26,268 bases of DNA from a virus, in IMG/VR virus record IMGVR_UViG_3300035698_019105, positions 1 through 26,268 of that record; one strand, 5' to 3'. Made by a program: the position numbers and the translations under genes. The notes beneath the pieces were generated by a model that did no database searches, was not told the origin of the DNA, and was given only the letters and a program-made list of their open reading frames with translations. Below, piece after piece: positions 6,551 through 14,563 of the stretch. The number at the start of each line of letters is the position of its first letter. The first letter of the stretch is position 1.

Positions 6551-9500
6551 TTGGCTAGAAAAACCAGTTATGAAGAGTTAATTATACAAGGTAAACAACT
6601 GATAGATTTTTATAGAAACTATCCAGTAATAGCAGCATATGATTTACTAAATGTAGATCTAGCACCAATTCAAAGATTAATATTTAATGACATGTGGTTT
6701 AAGAATTATACCATAGCTGTCTGTGGCAGAGGTGTCGGTAAAACATTTATGTTAGGCACATTATCTTGCTTGAGTTGTTTGTTATATCCTGGTTATAGGG
6801 TTGGTTTGATAGCCCCCGTTTTTAGGCAGAGTTTTCCAGTAATGTCAGGTACTTACGACACTTTCTGGACTTCAGATGGGCTACAAACTACAGCACAGAA
6901 TTTTTATGATTCTATAGAAGAAGGCGTAACAAAAACACAATCATTAAAGCACCAAAATACTATTTTGAGCAAATGGGAAAATCCAGAACGCGCTTGTAGA
7001 AGTATAAAAACAACAAAAGGTTTTGAATTGGCAGGTACTGTGGATCATGGAATTTTAATTCTAAATATTGAGTTAGATTTAGTATATAAAGAACTTCAGG
7101 ACATAACTAAAGAAGACAACATTGTAATTAAAAAAGGCTTTAAGTATTTCGGTAATGATGATTCAATGCCTCCTTTTGATGAGTTTGAAACTGATTGGAG
7201 AACTAAAGATTGTAAGATACCAGAAAAATTAACTCCTGATTTAGCGTATTTATTTGGTTTAATAACAGGCGACGGTTGTATTTCAATCAGTAAAGATAAA
7301 AGAAAACAACGAGTGGATTTTGTTAATGAGGATCAGGATTTATTGGATTACTTCGAGAAGCATTTATCTGAATATTTTGCTGATGATGTTGAAAATATAG
7401 GCAGAAGAAATAGAAAAAATAATACTTGGGAAATAGAATATTATAGTAAAAAATTAGCTAATTACTTATTAAAGTGTGGTTTTACTAAAACAACAGCGTT
7501 AGATAAAAAAATTCCAGATGTGATTAAGAAATCTTCTCAAGAATGTGTAAAGCAGTTTCTTATAGGATTGATGGATACAGATGGCTGCGTCTATATTCAA
7601 AATGGTAAATATACACATTGTGAAATAGCACTAAACACCTCGTCATTACAATTAGCAAAAGAAGTCCAAGCGTGTTTTCTCAACTTTGGTATAATGACTA
7701 ATTTAGGTATAAGCAAAAAAGCAGGTAAACGAAAATTAAATGGTAGAGACAAAGTGTCAGTTTGTGCTGAGGCCTATAAAGTAAGAATTACAGGACTACC
7801 AGATCTGTTTAGATATAGAGAAGAAATAGACTTTAGGTGTAAAAGAAAAGCAGATAAATTAAACAACTATCTTAATAATGTAAGTGGCAAAACAAGCTCT
7901 GCTGATAAAATACCTAATACATCATCTGCAGTAAAACAATTGGCTTTAGTGTGTAAAGAGTTTACTTTACGTGGTAGTAAAGATGCTGTTATATTAGGAA
8001 AGACAATAAATAATAGTAGTAATAGTAACAATATAACTAAAGAAAGAGTAGAACTAGTCTTACAATTAGCAAACAAGTACGAAGTAAGAACCAATAGTTA
8101 CTACAAACTGAAGTCATTACTAGAATTAGATTTATCTTTCGTTCAAATGACTGAATCGGATTATTTCTTTGCTCCTACCGTAGATGCGGAAATAGATAAA
8201 GAATCGTGTTATTGGTCTAATGGGTTCATTTCTCATAATTCAAAAATGATATTTTCTGAAGTAGAAAAATTATATAGTAAATCTCCAATTCTAAGAGAAG
8301 CGTGTGAGAAAAGACCTACTAGAGGGGCTGATACTTGTTATTTGAAATTTAAAGCTGTAGGAGGTAGAAATGGGTCTTTTGTGGAGGCATTGCCATTATC
8401 TGACGGATCTAAAATAAGAGGGTCACGTTTTTATTTGGTTCTTATGGATGAGTTAGCTCAGATACCAGATAAAGTTATTGATATGGTGATCAGGCCTATG
8501 GGTGCTACTACTTTGGAGCCTATGGAGAATGTAAGAAGACTGGAACAACAAAAAATGCTCATAGAACAGGGATTAGCAACTGAAGATGACTTTGAGGATG
8601 ACACTGTCAATAAGATGGTTATGACATCATCTGGTTATTATAAATTTAATCATATGTGGCGAAGAATGAAAGATTACTGGCGTCAAATGGAAATGTATGG
8701 AGATGATTCTCAATATGCTGTTTGGCAGGTTCCTTTTTGGGATTTACCAGAAGGTTTTCTTGATAGGGCAAATATTCAGGAAGCTAAACGAATAATGTCT
8801 AATCAAGAATATAGGATGGAATATGAAGCCGCGATGATTTCTGATTCAGAGGGATTTTTTAAAGCTTCTTTGTTAGAATTATGTACTCAAAGTAGTGGGT
8901 TTTCTTTAGAATTAAGAGGCGATCCTATTGGTTCTTATGTTGTAGGAATTGATCCAAATCAAGGCGGAAGCGCTAGTTGTGGTGTTGTAATAATAAGATG
9001 TGGTGCTGTAAATCAAATAGTAAATGTGCTTGAATTAAAAAGACAAACTACTCAGGAATTAACTACGTCTGTACAGGACATATGTACTAGATATAATGTT
9101 GTAAGGGTTTTTATGGACAAAGGCGGTGGAGGAAAAGCAGTAATGGATTTACTTGAGGAAGGTTATAGTGATAGAGAGCCTATAATTGATAGAACAAATG
9201 AAGATCATAGGCATATGAAAGGACGTCATATATTGGAGATGGTTAATTTTAATCCGGCATGGATAGCAGATGCTAATTTTACAACTCTGTCTCTTTTAGA
9301 AGATCAAAGATTGAAATTCCCAGAACCACCAACATCTACCTTGGACATAGAGGCCATAACATATGAAAATATAAGAACCCTTAAATCACAGATGTTAAAT
9401 ATAATAGTTACGCAGACAGGAAGTGGTTTACTTCATTTTGATACCCCTAAAAAAGGACAAAATAAGGATTTATATTCAGCTTTAATTTTAGGAGCCCACG

Positions 9501-9676
9501 GTGTTAGAATGGTAGAAAAAGAATTAGAGGATTCAGGTGAACCAGTATTATATAATTCAAGTGGTATGCTTAGGTCACGTCAACCAGGAGCTGCTTGGAA
9601 TGTTTCGACTGCAGGTGGGTCTAAAGTGGGCACTAATGTGAGAAGTCATGCTGTTTTGAAGAAAAAAATTAAATAA
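6551..9676 (+). CDS. Terminase large subunit, interrupted by an intein
   Basis: This is the ATP-driven DNA packaging motor and headful nuclease. The primary product is 1041 residues; removing the intein (residues 94-563) leaves 571, normal for the family. ATPase motifs are Walker A G59-R-G-V-G-K-T65, the APVFRQ segment just before the intein, and Walker B L629-V-L-M-D-E634. The RNase-H-like nuclease domain shows three acidic residues: D801 (VVGIDPNQGG), D856 (VFMDKGGGG) and D973 (NKDLYSAL). Translation starts at TTG 6551, next to the small subunit's stop, with GAGGAGG inside the end of that gene. The joined exteins read APVFRQ-SKMIFSEVEKLY, the continuous pattern expected of uninterrupted terminases. 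Packaging depends on splicing, because the intein splits the ATPase domain between Walker A and Walker B. Confidence 0.95.
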   Translation: MARKTSYEELIIQGKQLIDFYRNYPVIAAYDLLNVDLAPIQRLIFNDMWFKNYTIAVCGRGVGKTFMLGTLSCLSCLLYPGYRVGLIAPVFRQSFPVMSGTYDTFWTSDGLQTTAQNFYDSIEEGVTKTQSLKHQNTILSKWENPERACRSIKTTKGFELAGTVDHGILILNIELDLVYKELQDITKEDNIVIKKGFKYFGNDDSMPPFDEFETDWRTKDCKIPEKLTPDLAYLFGLITGDGCISISKDKRKQRVDFVNEDQDLLDYFEKHLSEYFADDVENIGRRNRKNNTWEIEYYSKKLANYLLKCGFTKTTALDKKIPDVIKKSSQECVKQFLIGLMDTDGCVYIQNGKYTHCEIALNTSSLQLAKEVQACFLNFGIMTNLGISKKAGKRKLNGRDKVSVCAEAYKVRITGLPDLFRYREEIDFRCKRKADKLNNYLNNVSGKTSSADKIPNTSSAVKQLALVCKEFTLRGSKDAVILGKTINNSSNSNNITKERVELVLQLANKYEVRTNSYYKLKSLLELDLSFVQMTESDYFFAPTVDAEIDKESCYWSNGFISHNSKMIFSEVEKLYSKSPILREACEKRPTRGADTCYLKFKAVGGRNGSFVEALPLSDGSKIRGSRFYLVLMDELAQIPDKVIDMVIRPMGATTLEPMENVRRLEQQKMLIEQGLATEDDFEDDTVNKMVMTSSGYYKFNHMWRRMKDYWRQMEMYGDDSQYAVWQVPFWDLPEGFLDRANIQEAKRIMSNQEYRMEYEAAMISDSEGFFKASLLELCTQSSGFSLELRGDPIGSYVVGIDPNQGGSASCGVVIIRCGAVNQIVNVLELKRQTTQELTTSVQDICTRYNVVRVFMDKGGGGKAVMDLLEEGYSDREPIIDRTNEDHRHMKGRHILEMVNFNPAWIADANFTTLSLLEDQRLKFPEPPTSTLDIEAITYENIRTLKSQMLNIIVTQTGSGLLHFDTPKKGQNKDLYSALILGAHGVRMVEKELEDSGEPVLYNSSGMLRSRQPGAAWNVSTAGGSKVGTNVRSHAVLKKKIK
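6830..8239 (+). mobile_element. LAGLIDADG homing-endonuclease intein in terminase large subunit
   Basis: This 470-residue in-frame insertion excises itself from the protein and can spread its gene by homing. The N-terminal residue is Ser94 (RQ/SFPV), and the C-terminal junction is GFISHN/S564, the classic His-Asn before a nucleophile. Block B is G162-T-V-D-H166. The endonuclease has two LAGLIDADG motifs, LFGLITGDG (residues 234-242, D241) and LIGLMDTDG (337-345). The block F-like segment is PTVDAEIDKESCYWSNGF. Block A is unusual: serine replaces the common cysteine and the sequence around GTYDTFWTSDG is only loosely like CLxxDT. The boundary was chosen because joining residue 93 to 564 restores a conserved terminase motif. 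Confidence 0.92.
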
Positions 9677-9707
9677 AGTAACCTTATAATGGTAGGAGGC
9701 ATAACTA

Positions 9708-9995
9708 ATGTCAGAAAAATTAACTGTTTTTGGAAAGTCGTTTTGGGACAAACTGATACAAAAAATTTTTAGGAATTGGGCGTCTGTTAAATATCAATTT
9801 TTAATATTGATGTATGTACCTGTAATTTATGGTATGTTCACAATTTGTCCCAAGACACAGCTGCCGTGGATATCAGCTACATTAGGTTTGAGTTTTTTGT
9901 CTGGAGGTTTTGTGACTCTAGCTACTAGTCGTATTATAGCTAGGACTAAATTAACTGAAAATAATAATAATGATGGGTTGGACACAGATAAATAG
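9708..9995 (+). CDS. Two-helix membrane protein, holin candidate
   Basis: This 95-residue protein has two predicted membrane helices, about residues 28-47 (YQFLILMYVPVIYGMFTI) and 54-77 (WISATLGLSFLSGGFVTLA), with a basic N-terminal segment and a charged, Asn-rich C-terminal tail. Size and topology suit a class II holin, which opens the inner membrane at lysis. No holin family is recognised, so this is inference from topology and from the membrane-anchored coiled-coil gene nearby. TAGGAGG lies nine bases before the ATG. The HNH endonuclease gene overlaps or immediately follows its 3' end. Confidence 0.5.
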   Translation: MSEKLTVFGKSFWDKLIQKIFRNWASVKYQFLILMYVPVIYGMFTICPKTQLPWISATLGLSFLSGGFVTLATSRIIARTKLTENNNNDGLDTDK

Positions 9996-9996
9996 A

Positions 9997-10662
9997 ATGT
10001 TAGAAGAGAATGTAAAAATATGTACTAAATGTAATAAAGGATTGCCTGCCACATCTGAGTTTTTTTATAAACGAAATGGTAATAAGTCGGGATTACATGC
10101 TTATTGTAAAAAATGTTTCAGTATTAGAAGTAAGATATATTATAGTAATAATAAAGAACACATCTTAAAACAGGTTAGTGATTATAGAAAAACTGACAAG
10201 GGAAGAGAGTTTAAAAATATTTGGAATAGTAAATGGAAAAAGACTGATGCTGGTAAGAAGGTAAATAAAAGGTACAAGCAGTCCACTAAAGGACTAAAAG
10301 CTACTAGACTATCTAGTATTAAACAATATTATAGTAATAAGTTGTCATGTATAATGTCTTCCCATATATATCAGGCCTTAAAGGAGAATAAAGAAAATAA
10401 ACATTGTTTCGATATTTTACCTTATACTTTAGGTGAATTGAAAAGTCATCTTGAAAAGTTATGGTGTTTAGGTATGACGTGGGACAATCATAGTAGATAT
10501 GGATGGCATATTGATCATATAAAACCAATTTGTTACTTTAATAAAGAAAAAATGAAAGATGTAAATAGTAAAGAATTTCAGGAATGTTGGTTATTAGAAA
10601 ATTTACAGCCTTTATGGGCAGAACAAAATTTAAAAAAAGGCGGTCAATACACGGATAATTAA
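9997..10662 (+). CDS. HNH homing endonuclease with N-terminal zinc ribbon
   Basis: An upstream in-frame ATG at 9970 overlaps the previous gene; ATG 9997, one base after that gene's stop, is preferred (221 residues). Neither has a clear ribosome binding site, so translation is probably coupled. The N terminus is a zinc-binding module, CTKC-x20-YCKKC, followed by a lysine- and tyrosine-rich segment. The C terminus holds the nuclease core WHIDHIKPICYFN and the later ECWLLENLQPLWAEQNLKKG, the paired halves of this phage HNH group. It probably cuts intron- or gene-free alleles at its insertion site. The same N-terminal module starts the partial gene at 26092, so the two are paralogues. Confidence 0.85.
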   Translation: MLEENVKICTKCNKGLPATSEFFYKRNGNKSGLHAYCKKCFSIRSKIYYSNNKEHILKQVSDYRKTDKGREFKNIWNSKWKKTDAGKKVNKRYKQSTKGLKATRLSSIKQYYSNKLSCIMSSHIYQALKENKENKHCFDILPYTLGELKSHLEKLWCLGMTWDNHSRYGWHIDHIKPICYFNKEKMKDVNSKEFQECWLLENLQPLWAEQNLKKGGQYTDN

Positions 10663-10663
10663 A

Positions 10664-11620
10664 ATGGCTATAAAATTCCAAACTAATTTATTTGATATTG
10701 CAAAGTTTATAGGAATAGGATTATTAATTGCATTCTTATGGTTTAATTATGGTAAGTTTACAAGTTGGATGGATAGACCTGAAAAGACTGATACGATGAC
10801 CCCACGTCTTGAGAGAATAGAAGTCGGGCTTATTAAATATACTGCCATGGCAAACACTCAAAGATTAGAATTTATGATAAAGGAATTAAAAGAACAAAAC
10901 AGTAAGGCACTGGAAGCGTTAGAGAAAGAGGGTAAAAAGGTAGATGAATTAACTACTGTAGTTACTAAAATGAGAGCAGAATCTAAAATACAATCAGGGG
11001 ATACATATAAGGATGAAGAGAAACCCGATGAGCCGTCAACAAGAGATTTCGCTGACACTGTAGTATACAGATCAGACGATAAAGGGCAACAGCTTCCAAT
11101 GTCCCGCGTGATGTTTCACGCAAATATTGAAGAAGAGCCTTGGACTATACAAAATTTTCCTTTAGATTTACACACTAATGTAGTGCAGTCAGAAGATGAC
11201 CATGGAGTTTACACTAATGTTGTAGAGACATATTTTACTAATGATTTTGTAGAAAGTTCTAAGGGAAAAAAGTACTATTTTGATAGTGATGTTAGTTGGG
11301 CTAAAAGAGAGAAAAGAGATAAGGAGTTTAGATTTAATTTAAGGTTAGGGTTTACAGGCAGTTCTACAACTGAATTAATATTCGTTGGCCCTGATATAAG
11401 TTTGTTTAGTTATGGAAGAACTAAAAGAGATCTAGATTATAGATTCGTGGTTTTTGGGGTTGGGTTTGATAAAGACGATGTTTATGGATATTTTTCACCA
11501 CTACAATACAATATTGGAAATTTTATACCTCTTGTAGAAAACATGTTTATAGGCCCTATGATTAGTGTAGATACAGAATCAGATGTTTTTTATGGAGTAG
11601 GGTTATCTGTCCTGTTTTAA
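10664..11620 (+). CDS. Membrane-anchored coiled-coil protein with OMP-like C terminus; spanin candidate
   Basis: This 318-residue protein has a single N-terminal membrane helix (about residues 10-28, IAKFIGIGLLIAFLWF) without a cleavage site. A heptad-rich helix follows (about 48-108), then an acidic linker. The beta-rich C-terminal half has alternating hydrophobic/polar stretches and ends in YGVGLSVLF. A final strand with terminal phenylalanine is the signature that the BAM machinery reads in outer-membrane proteins. Together this suggests a protein anchored in the inner membrane that reaches the outer membrane, which is what spanins do at the last step of Gram-negative lysis. The layout is unlike known Rz/Rz1 or lipoprotein-type unimolecular spanins. 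A virion or ejection protein is an alternative. It starts two bases after the HNH gene and after the holin candidate. Confidence 0.5.
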   Translation: MAIKFQTNLFDIAKFIGIGLLIAFLWFNYGKFTSWMDRPEKTDTMTPRLERIEVGLIKYTAMANTQRLEFMIKELKEQNSKALEALEKEGKKVDELTTVVTKMRAESKIQSGDTYKDEEKPDEPSTRDFADTVVYRSDDKGQQLPMSRVMFHANIEEEPWTIQNFPLDLHTNVVQSEDDHGVYTNVVETYFTNDFVESSKGKKYYFDSDVSWAKREKRDKEFRFNLRLGFTGSSTTELIFVGPDISLFSYGRTKRDLDYRFVVFGVGFDKDDVYGYFSPLQYNIGNFIPLVENMFIGPMISVDTESDVFYGVGLSVLF

Positions 11621-11769
11621 TGGCACAGACATTAATGGAATTTAATTTTAGTATTACTTATAAGAAATTAGTACAAATAATAAATGAAAAGACGGATAAG
11701 ATGCGGTTTACACAAAACCCTCAGCTTGAATGTAAGAAAGAGTGTTTTGGTGTGAATTTTCTTTCGTAA
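11620..11769 (+). CDS. Small ORF, 49 residues
   Basis: A 49-codon frame starts at ATG 11620, overlapping the preceding TAA by one base (TAATG), and ends 13 bases before the next ATG, filling an otherwise empty gap. The peptide begins MAQTLMEFNFSITYKKL and has two cysteines near the end (LECKKECFG). I do not recognise it. The stop-start overlap and exact gap-filling favour a real, coupled gene. Confidence 0.4.
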   Translation: MAQTLMEFNFSITYKKLVQIINEKTDKMRFTQNPQLECKKECFGVNFLS

Positions 11770-11782
11770 AGGAGAATAAGTT

Positions 11783-12172
11783 ATGTATATAGATAGAAAT
11801 GATTATACAAAATACAGAGCCAATCAATGGGCTGCAACATGGTCTGGGTCTGTGCCAGCGGTAGATGATAAAATAGGCAGGTCAGATAGTGTAGATAAGA
11901 TCGTTACTACATTAATGACGGTATCTGGAACAGCGTCGTTACTTCCATCCTCTCCTTTAGGTAGAAGAAATCATATAAAAATTAAAAACCTAGATGGGTC
12001 CGCTTCTGTTTCTATATTAGCATCAGGAACCGCTACATATTCTGGAGGATATATAGTAGTTGCAGGTGGAGAATGGGAAGATAACACTGATGCGGTATTG
12101 TACGTAACTACATTGGCTGGATCTGTAAATGTACAAGTATATGAGAGATCTAGCAGATTTAATTATAGTTAA
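11783..12172 (+). CDS. Beta-rich probable virion protein
   Basis: This 129-residue protein is rich in Ser, Thr, Gly and Val with alternating beta-strand patterns (IKIKNLDGSASVSILASG, YSGGYIVVAGGEW, NVQVYE). It has no membrane helix or signal peptide. The composition and the location just before the portal suggest a small structural or decoration protein with a jelly-roll-like domain. No family is recognised. AAAGGAG lies before the ATG. The HNH gene following it separates it from the portal gene. Confidence 0.55.
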   Translation: MYIDRNDYTKYRANQWAATWSGSVPAVDDKIGRSDSVDKIVTTLMTVSGTASLLPSSPLGRRNHIKIKNLDGSASVSILASGTATYSGGYIVVAGGEWEDNTDAVLYVTTLAGSVNVQVYERSSRFNYS

Positions 12173-12186
12173 TAGAGGTTTGATTT

Positions 12187-12468
12187 ATGTTTTGTGAATT
12201 ATGTGGTAGAATGATTATTATTGGTACTGAAAGTAGACATCATTTGATACCTAAAAGCAGGAATGGAGCGCATGATAATTATGTTTATGTACATGAAGTA
12301 TGTCATAAACAAATACATGCTTTATTTACTGAAAAGAGGTTAGAGAGGGAATATAATACCATAGATAAATTAAGGGAACATAAAGATGTACAAAGATTTA
12401 TTATATGGATAGCTAAAAAGCCTTTAGGCTTTAACAGAAAATTACGAATGCGAAAGAAAAATAGATAA
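12187..12468 (+). CDS. Small HNH endonuclease
   Basis: This 93-residue HNH nuclease has zinc-knuckle CELCG, then SRHHLIPKSRNG with the catalytic histidine, then DNYVYVHEVCHKQIH, completing the ββα-metal fold. The C-terminal 40 residues are basic and helical and probably bind DNA. Free-standing HNH genes near terminase and portal genes can be homing endonucleases, or packaging cofactors as in HK97-like phages. The separation from the terminase and the short form leave both open. The binding site TAGAGGT is moderate. It is not closely similar to the HNH proteins at 9997 and 26092. Confidence 0.83.
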   Translation: MFCELCGRMIIIGTESRHHLIPKSRNGAHDNYVYVHEVCHKQIHALFTEKRLEREYNTIDKLREHKDVQRFIIWIAKKPLGFNRKLRMRKKNR

Positions 12469-12480
12469 TGGAGATTTAAT

Positions 12481-14445
12481 ATGGATACTATTACATTACA
12501 GCAAGTAACTGCAGACTTAAAAAATAAATACCCGACTGTTGGAATTGAATCTATAGAAGTAGATGAAAAATCAGGTAAGTCTACTTTTTATTTACAACCC
12601 ACTAAGAAGTCGCTTGCTTTTTTAGAAAATCCAGGAGCCGCTGTTATTCCAAGGCAATTTAGAGAAAAAGCAGCGGTAATCGCAAGAGATCCGGTTGATA
12701 GAGGTAATTTAGATTTAGCTCTGCCTGATCATTATACTGCTGCTCCAGCAGAATCGTTTAAAAGAGCAATGGAGTATTATTATACAGATCCATTAGTGGG
12801 AACAGCAACAAATTTGCTAGCAGCTTTGTCCGCTAAAGGGTTTGAAAATGATTTGGATGATGAAAAAATAAAACAATTTTATGATGTTTGGGGCTTTGAT
12901 GTAAAATTAGATGAAGTATTAGAATGGGTATTTTTGGATTTTTTTAAAACTGGTCATGTAACTACGTATAAAGTGCTAGCCAAATATGAACCACGTGTTT
13001 CTTACCTTTCTCCTATTCCAGGCCAAAAAATGAAAAAGAATGGAAAAACTACCGGAAGTAGTAAATCATTGATGAGATTAATGAAAATGATGGAAGAGGA
13101 AAGAAAAGAATTTAAAGAAATATATATTGCTAAGATAAGGGAAGAAGGTAAAAGAGTTACTAAAAAAAGACTAGTTGAAATAGAAGATGCAGCAAAAAAG
13201 AATATATGGAGTAAAGGGCATTTACCTGTAGCGTATACTGTTTTAAATCCATTGTTAGTTAATATAGAAGGTAATTTGTTGTTTGATAAGTATACCGTTA
13301 AACTTACACCGCCGCCGGAATTAAGAGCCATGATGCAGAAGGATAAATCAAAGCTTACTGAAGAAGAAAAAGAATTAATTAAAGCTTTGCCAAGTGATCT
13401 TAAACAAGCTGCAGAAAAAGGCGGTGAATTTCAATTAGATTCTCGCTTGGTTGGTGCTGTAACTTATAGAAAGCAGCCGTATGAAAGATATGCGAGACCG
13501 AGGGCCGCCAGAGTGTTTGATTCTATAGAGTATAAGAAAACACTTAGAAATGCTGATCTAAGTACTTTAGATGGTATTACTAATTTTATTTTAAAAATAA
13601 CTATTGGTAATGATGAATATCCTGTTGTATCTCAAGCAGAATTGGAGGCAGTAGCACAATTATTTAATACACCATCTAAAAGTTTTGATGTGGTTTGGAA
13701 TCATACTCTTGAAATAGAAAAAATAGTATCGCCTGAAATAGCTTCTATTCTTGGACAAGGTAAATATGAGCAAGTTAATGAGGACATGACCGGTGGTCTT
13801 GGTATACCTAGAGCTATTATTGATGGTACTGGAGAAGTTAATGCTGCTGAAGTTGGTCTTATGGTTAAAGGATTAATGGAGGAAATAAATTACGCCAGGC
13901 ATCAAGTTACAAGATGGATTTATAGAGAATATCAGCAAATAGCTGAAGCTATGGGATTTGATAGATTTCCAAAAGTTAGATGGGATGAAGGTGTATTGAA
14001 AGACACAATACTTTATATGAATACATTGGCTCAGTTAGTAGATAGACGCATGCTTAGTTATAGAACCTCATTAGAAGCATTAGGATTTGACTTTCCGCAA
14101 GAATTACAAAACATGGAAGAAGAATTCGATCTTGTTGATAAAGGTATTTTTGGTATTATTGGTTCTCCATGGCAACAAGCTAAGGTTCAGCCTGGTCAAA
14201 AGGCCCCTGTAGGAACTCCTTCTTCAGGAAGACCGCCAGCTAAACCTAGTAAAAAGAAACAAACTGATACTGATCCGCAGAGTAAGTTAAAGAAAACTGT
14301 GCATAAGAAACCAGCAAAACCAACAAGTACTAAATCACCAGAACAGAAAGTGGCCTCTTCAACTATTGCTGATGTGGTGAAAGATATGAAAGATGAGGAG
14401 TATGTTTTATTTAGACAAACGTTAGATAATATAAGAACAGAGTAG
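12481..14445 (+). CDS. Portal protein
   Basis: This 654-residue protein matches the size and layout of phage portals, the dodecameric ring at the head vertex through which DNA enters and leaves. Characteristic segments include ESFKRAMEYYYTDPLVGTATNLLAALSAKGFEND (about 97-130), a wing region with basic helices (200-250), and the late GGLGIPRAIIDGTGEVNAAEVGLMVKGLMEEI with the following RHQVTRWIYREY helix, comparable to the stem and crown helices. The C-terminal 80 residues are a disordered Pro/Lys tail. It follows the terminase block and precedes the protease candidate, the standard order. GGAG lies seven bases before the ATG. Confidence 0.85.
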   Translation: MDTITLQQVTADLKNKYPTVGIESIEVDEKSGKSTFYLQPTKKSLAFLENPGAAVIPRQFREKAAVIARDPVDRGNLDLALPDHYTAAPAESFKRAMEYYYTDPLVGTATNLLAALSAKGFENDLDDEKIKQFYDVWGFDVKLDEVLEWVFLDFFKTGHVTTYKVLAKYEPRVSYLSPIPGQKMKKNGKTTGSSKSLMRLMKMMEEERKEFKEIYIAKIREEGKRVTKKRLVEIEDAAKKNIWSKGHLPVAYTVLNPLLVNIEGNLLFDKYTVKLTPPPELRAMMQKDKSKLTEEEKELIKALPSDLKQAAEKGGEFQLDSRLVGAVTYRKQPYERYARPRAARVFDSIEYKKTLRNADLSTLDGITNFILKITIGNDEYPVVSQAELEAVAQLFNTPSKSFDVVWNHTLEIEKIVSPEIASILGQGKYEQVNEDMTGGLGIPRAIIDGTGEVNAAEVGLMVKGLMEEINYARHQVTRWIYREYQQIAEAMGFDRFPKVRWDEGVLKDTILYMNTLAQLVDRRMLSYRTSLEALGFDFPQELQNMEEEFDLVDKGIFGIIGSPWQQAKVQPGQKAPVGTPSSGRPPAKPSKKKQTDTDPQSKLKKTVHKKPAKPTSTKSPEQKVASSTIADVVKDMKDEEYVLFRQTLDNIRTE

Positions 14446-14452
14446 GAAAATT

Positions 14453-14506
14453 ATGGCTAGAAGAAGATTTTATCATAAAGACGTAAATAGAAGAAAAAAG
14501 ACTTAA
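14453..14506 (+). CDS. Tiny basic ORF, 17 residues
   Basis: The frame reads MARRRFYHKDVNRRKKT and fills the gap between the portal gene and a hairpin. GTAGGAAAA precedes the ATG. Eight of 17 residues are Arg or Lys, so if translated it would bind nucleic acid or acidic proteins. It is very short and could be chance. Confidence 0.25.
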   Translation: MARRRFYHKDVNRRKKT

Positions 14507-14546
14507 TAAACTAACCTTCTAATATTAGAGGAAGTTTAATTTTTTG
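14507..14546 (+). terminator. Possible intrinsic terminator after the portal gene
   Basis: An imperfect hairpin pairs TAAACT with AGTTTA and CC with GG around the self-complementary core TCTAATATTAGA, and is followed by six T. The stem is AT-rich with small bulges, so it is probably a weak or partial terminator between the portal and protease genes. Confidence 0.4.
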
Positions 14547-14563
14547 ATTTAAGGAGGTTTCCA

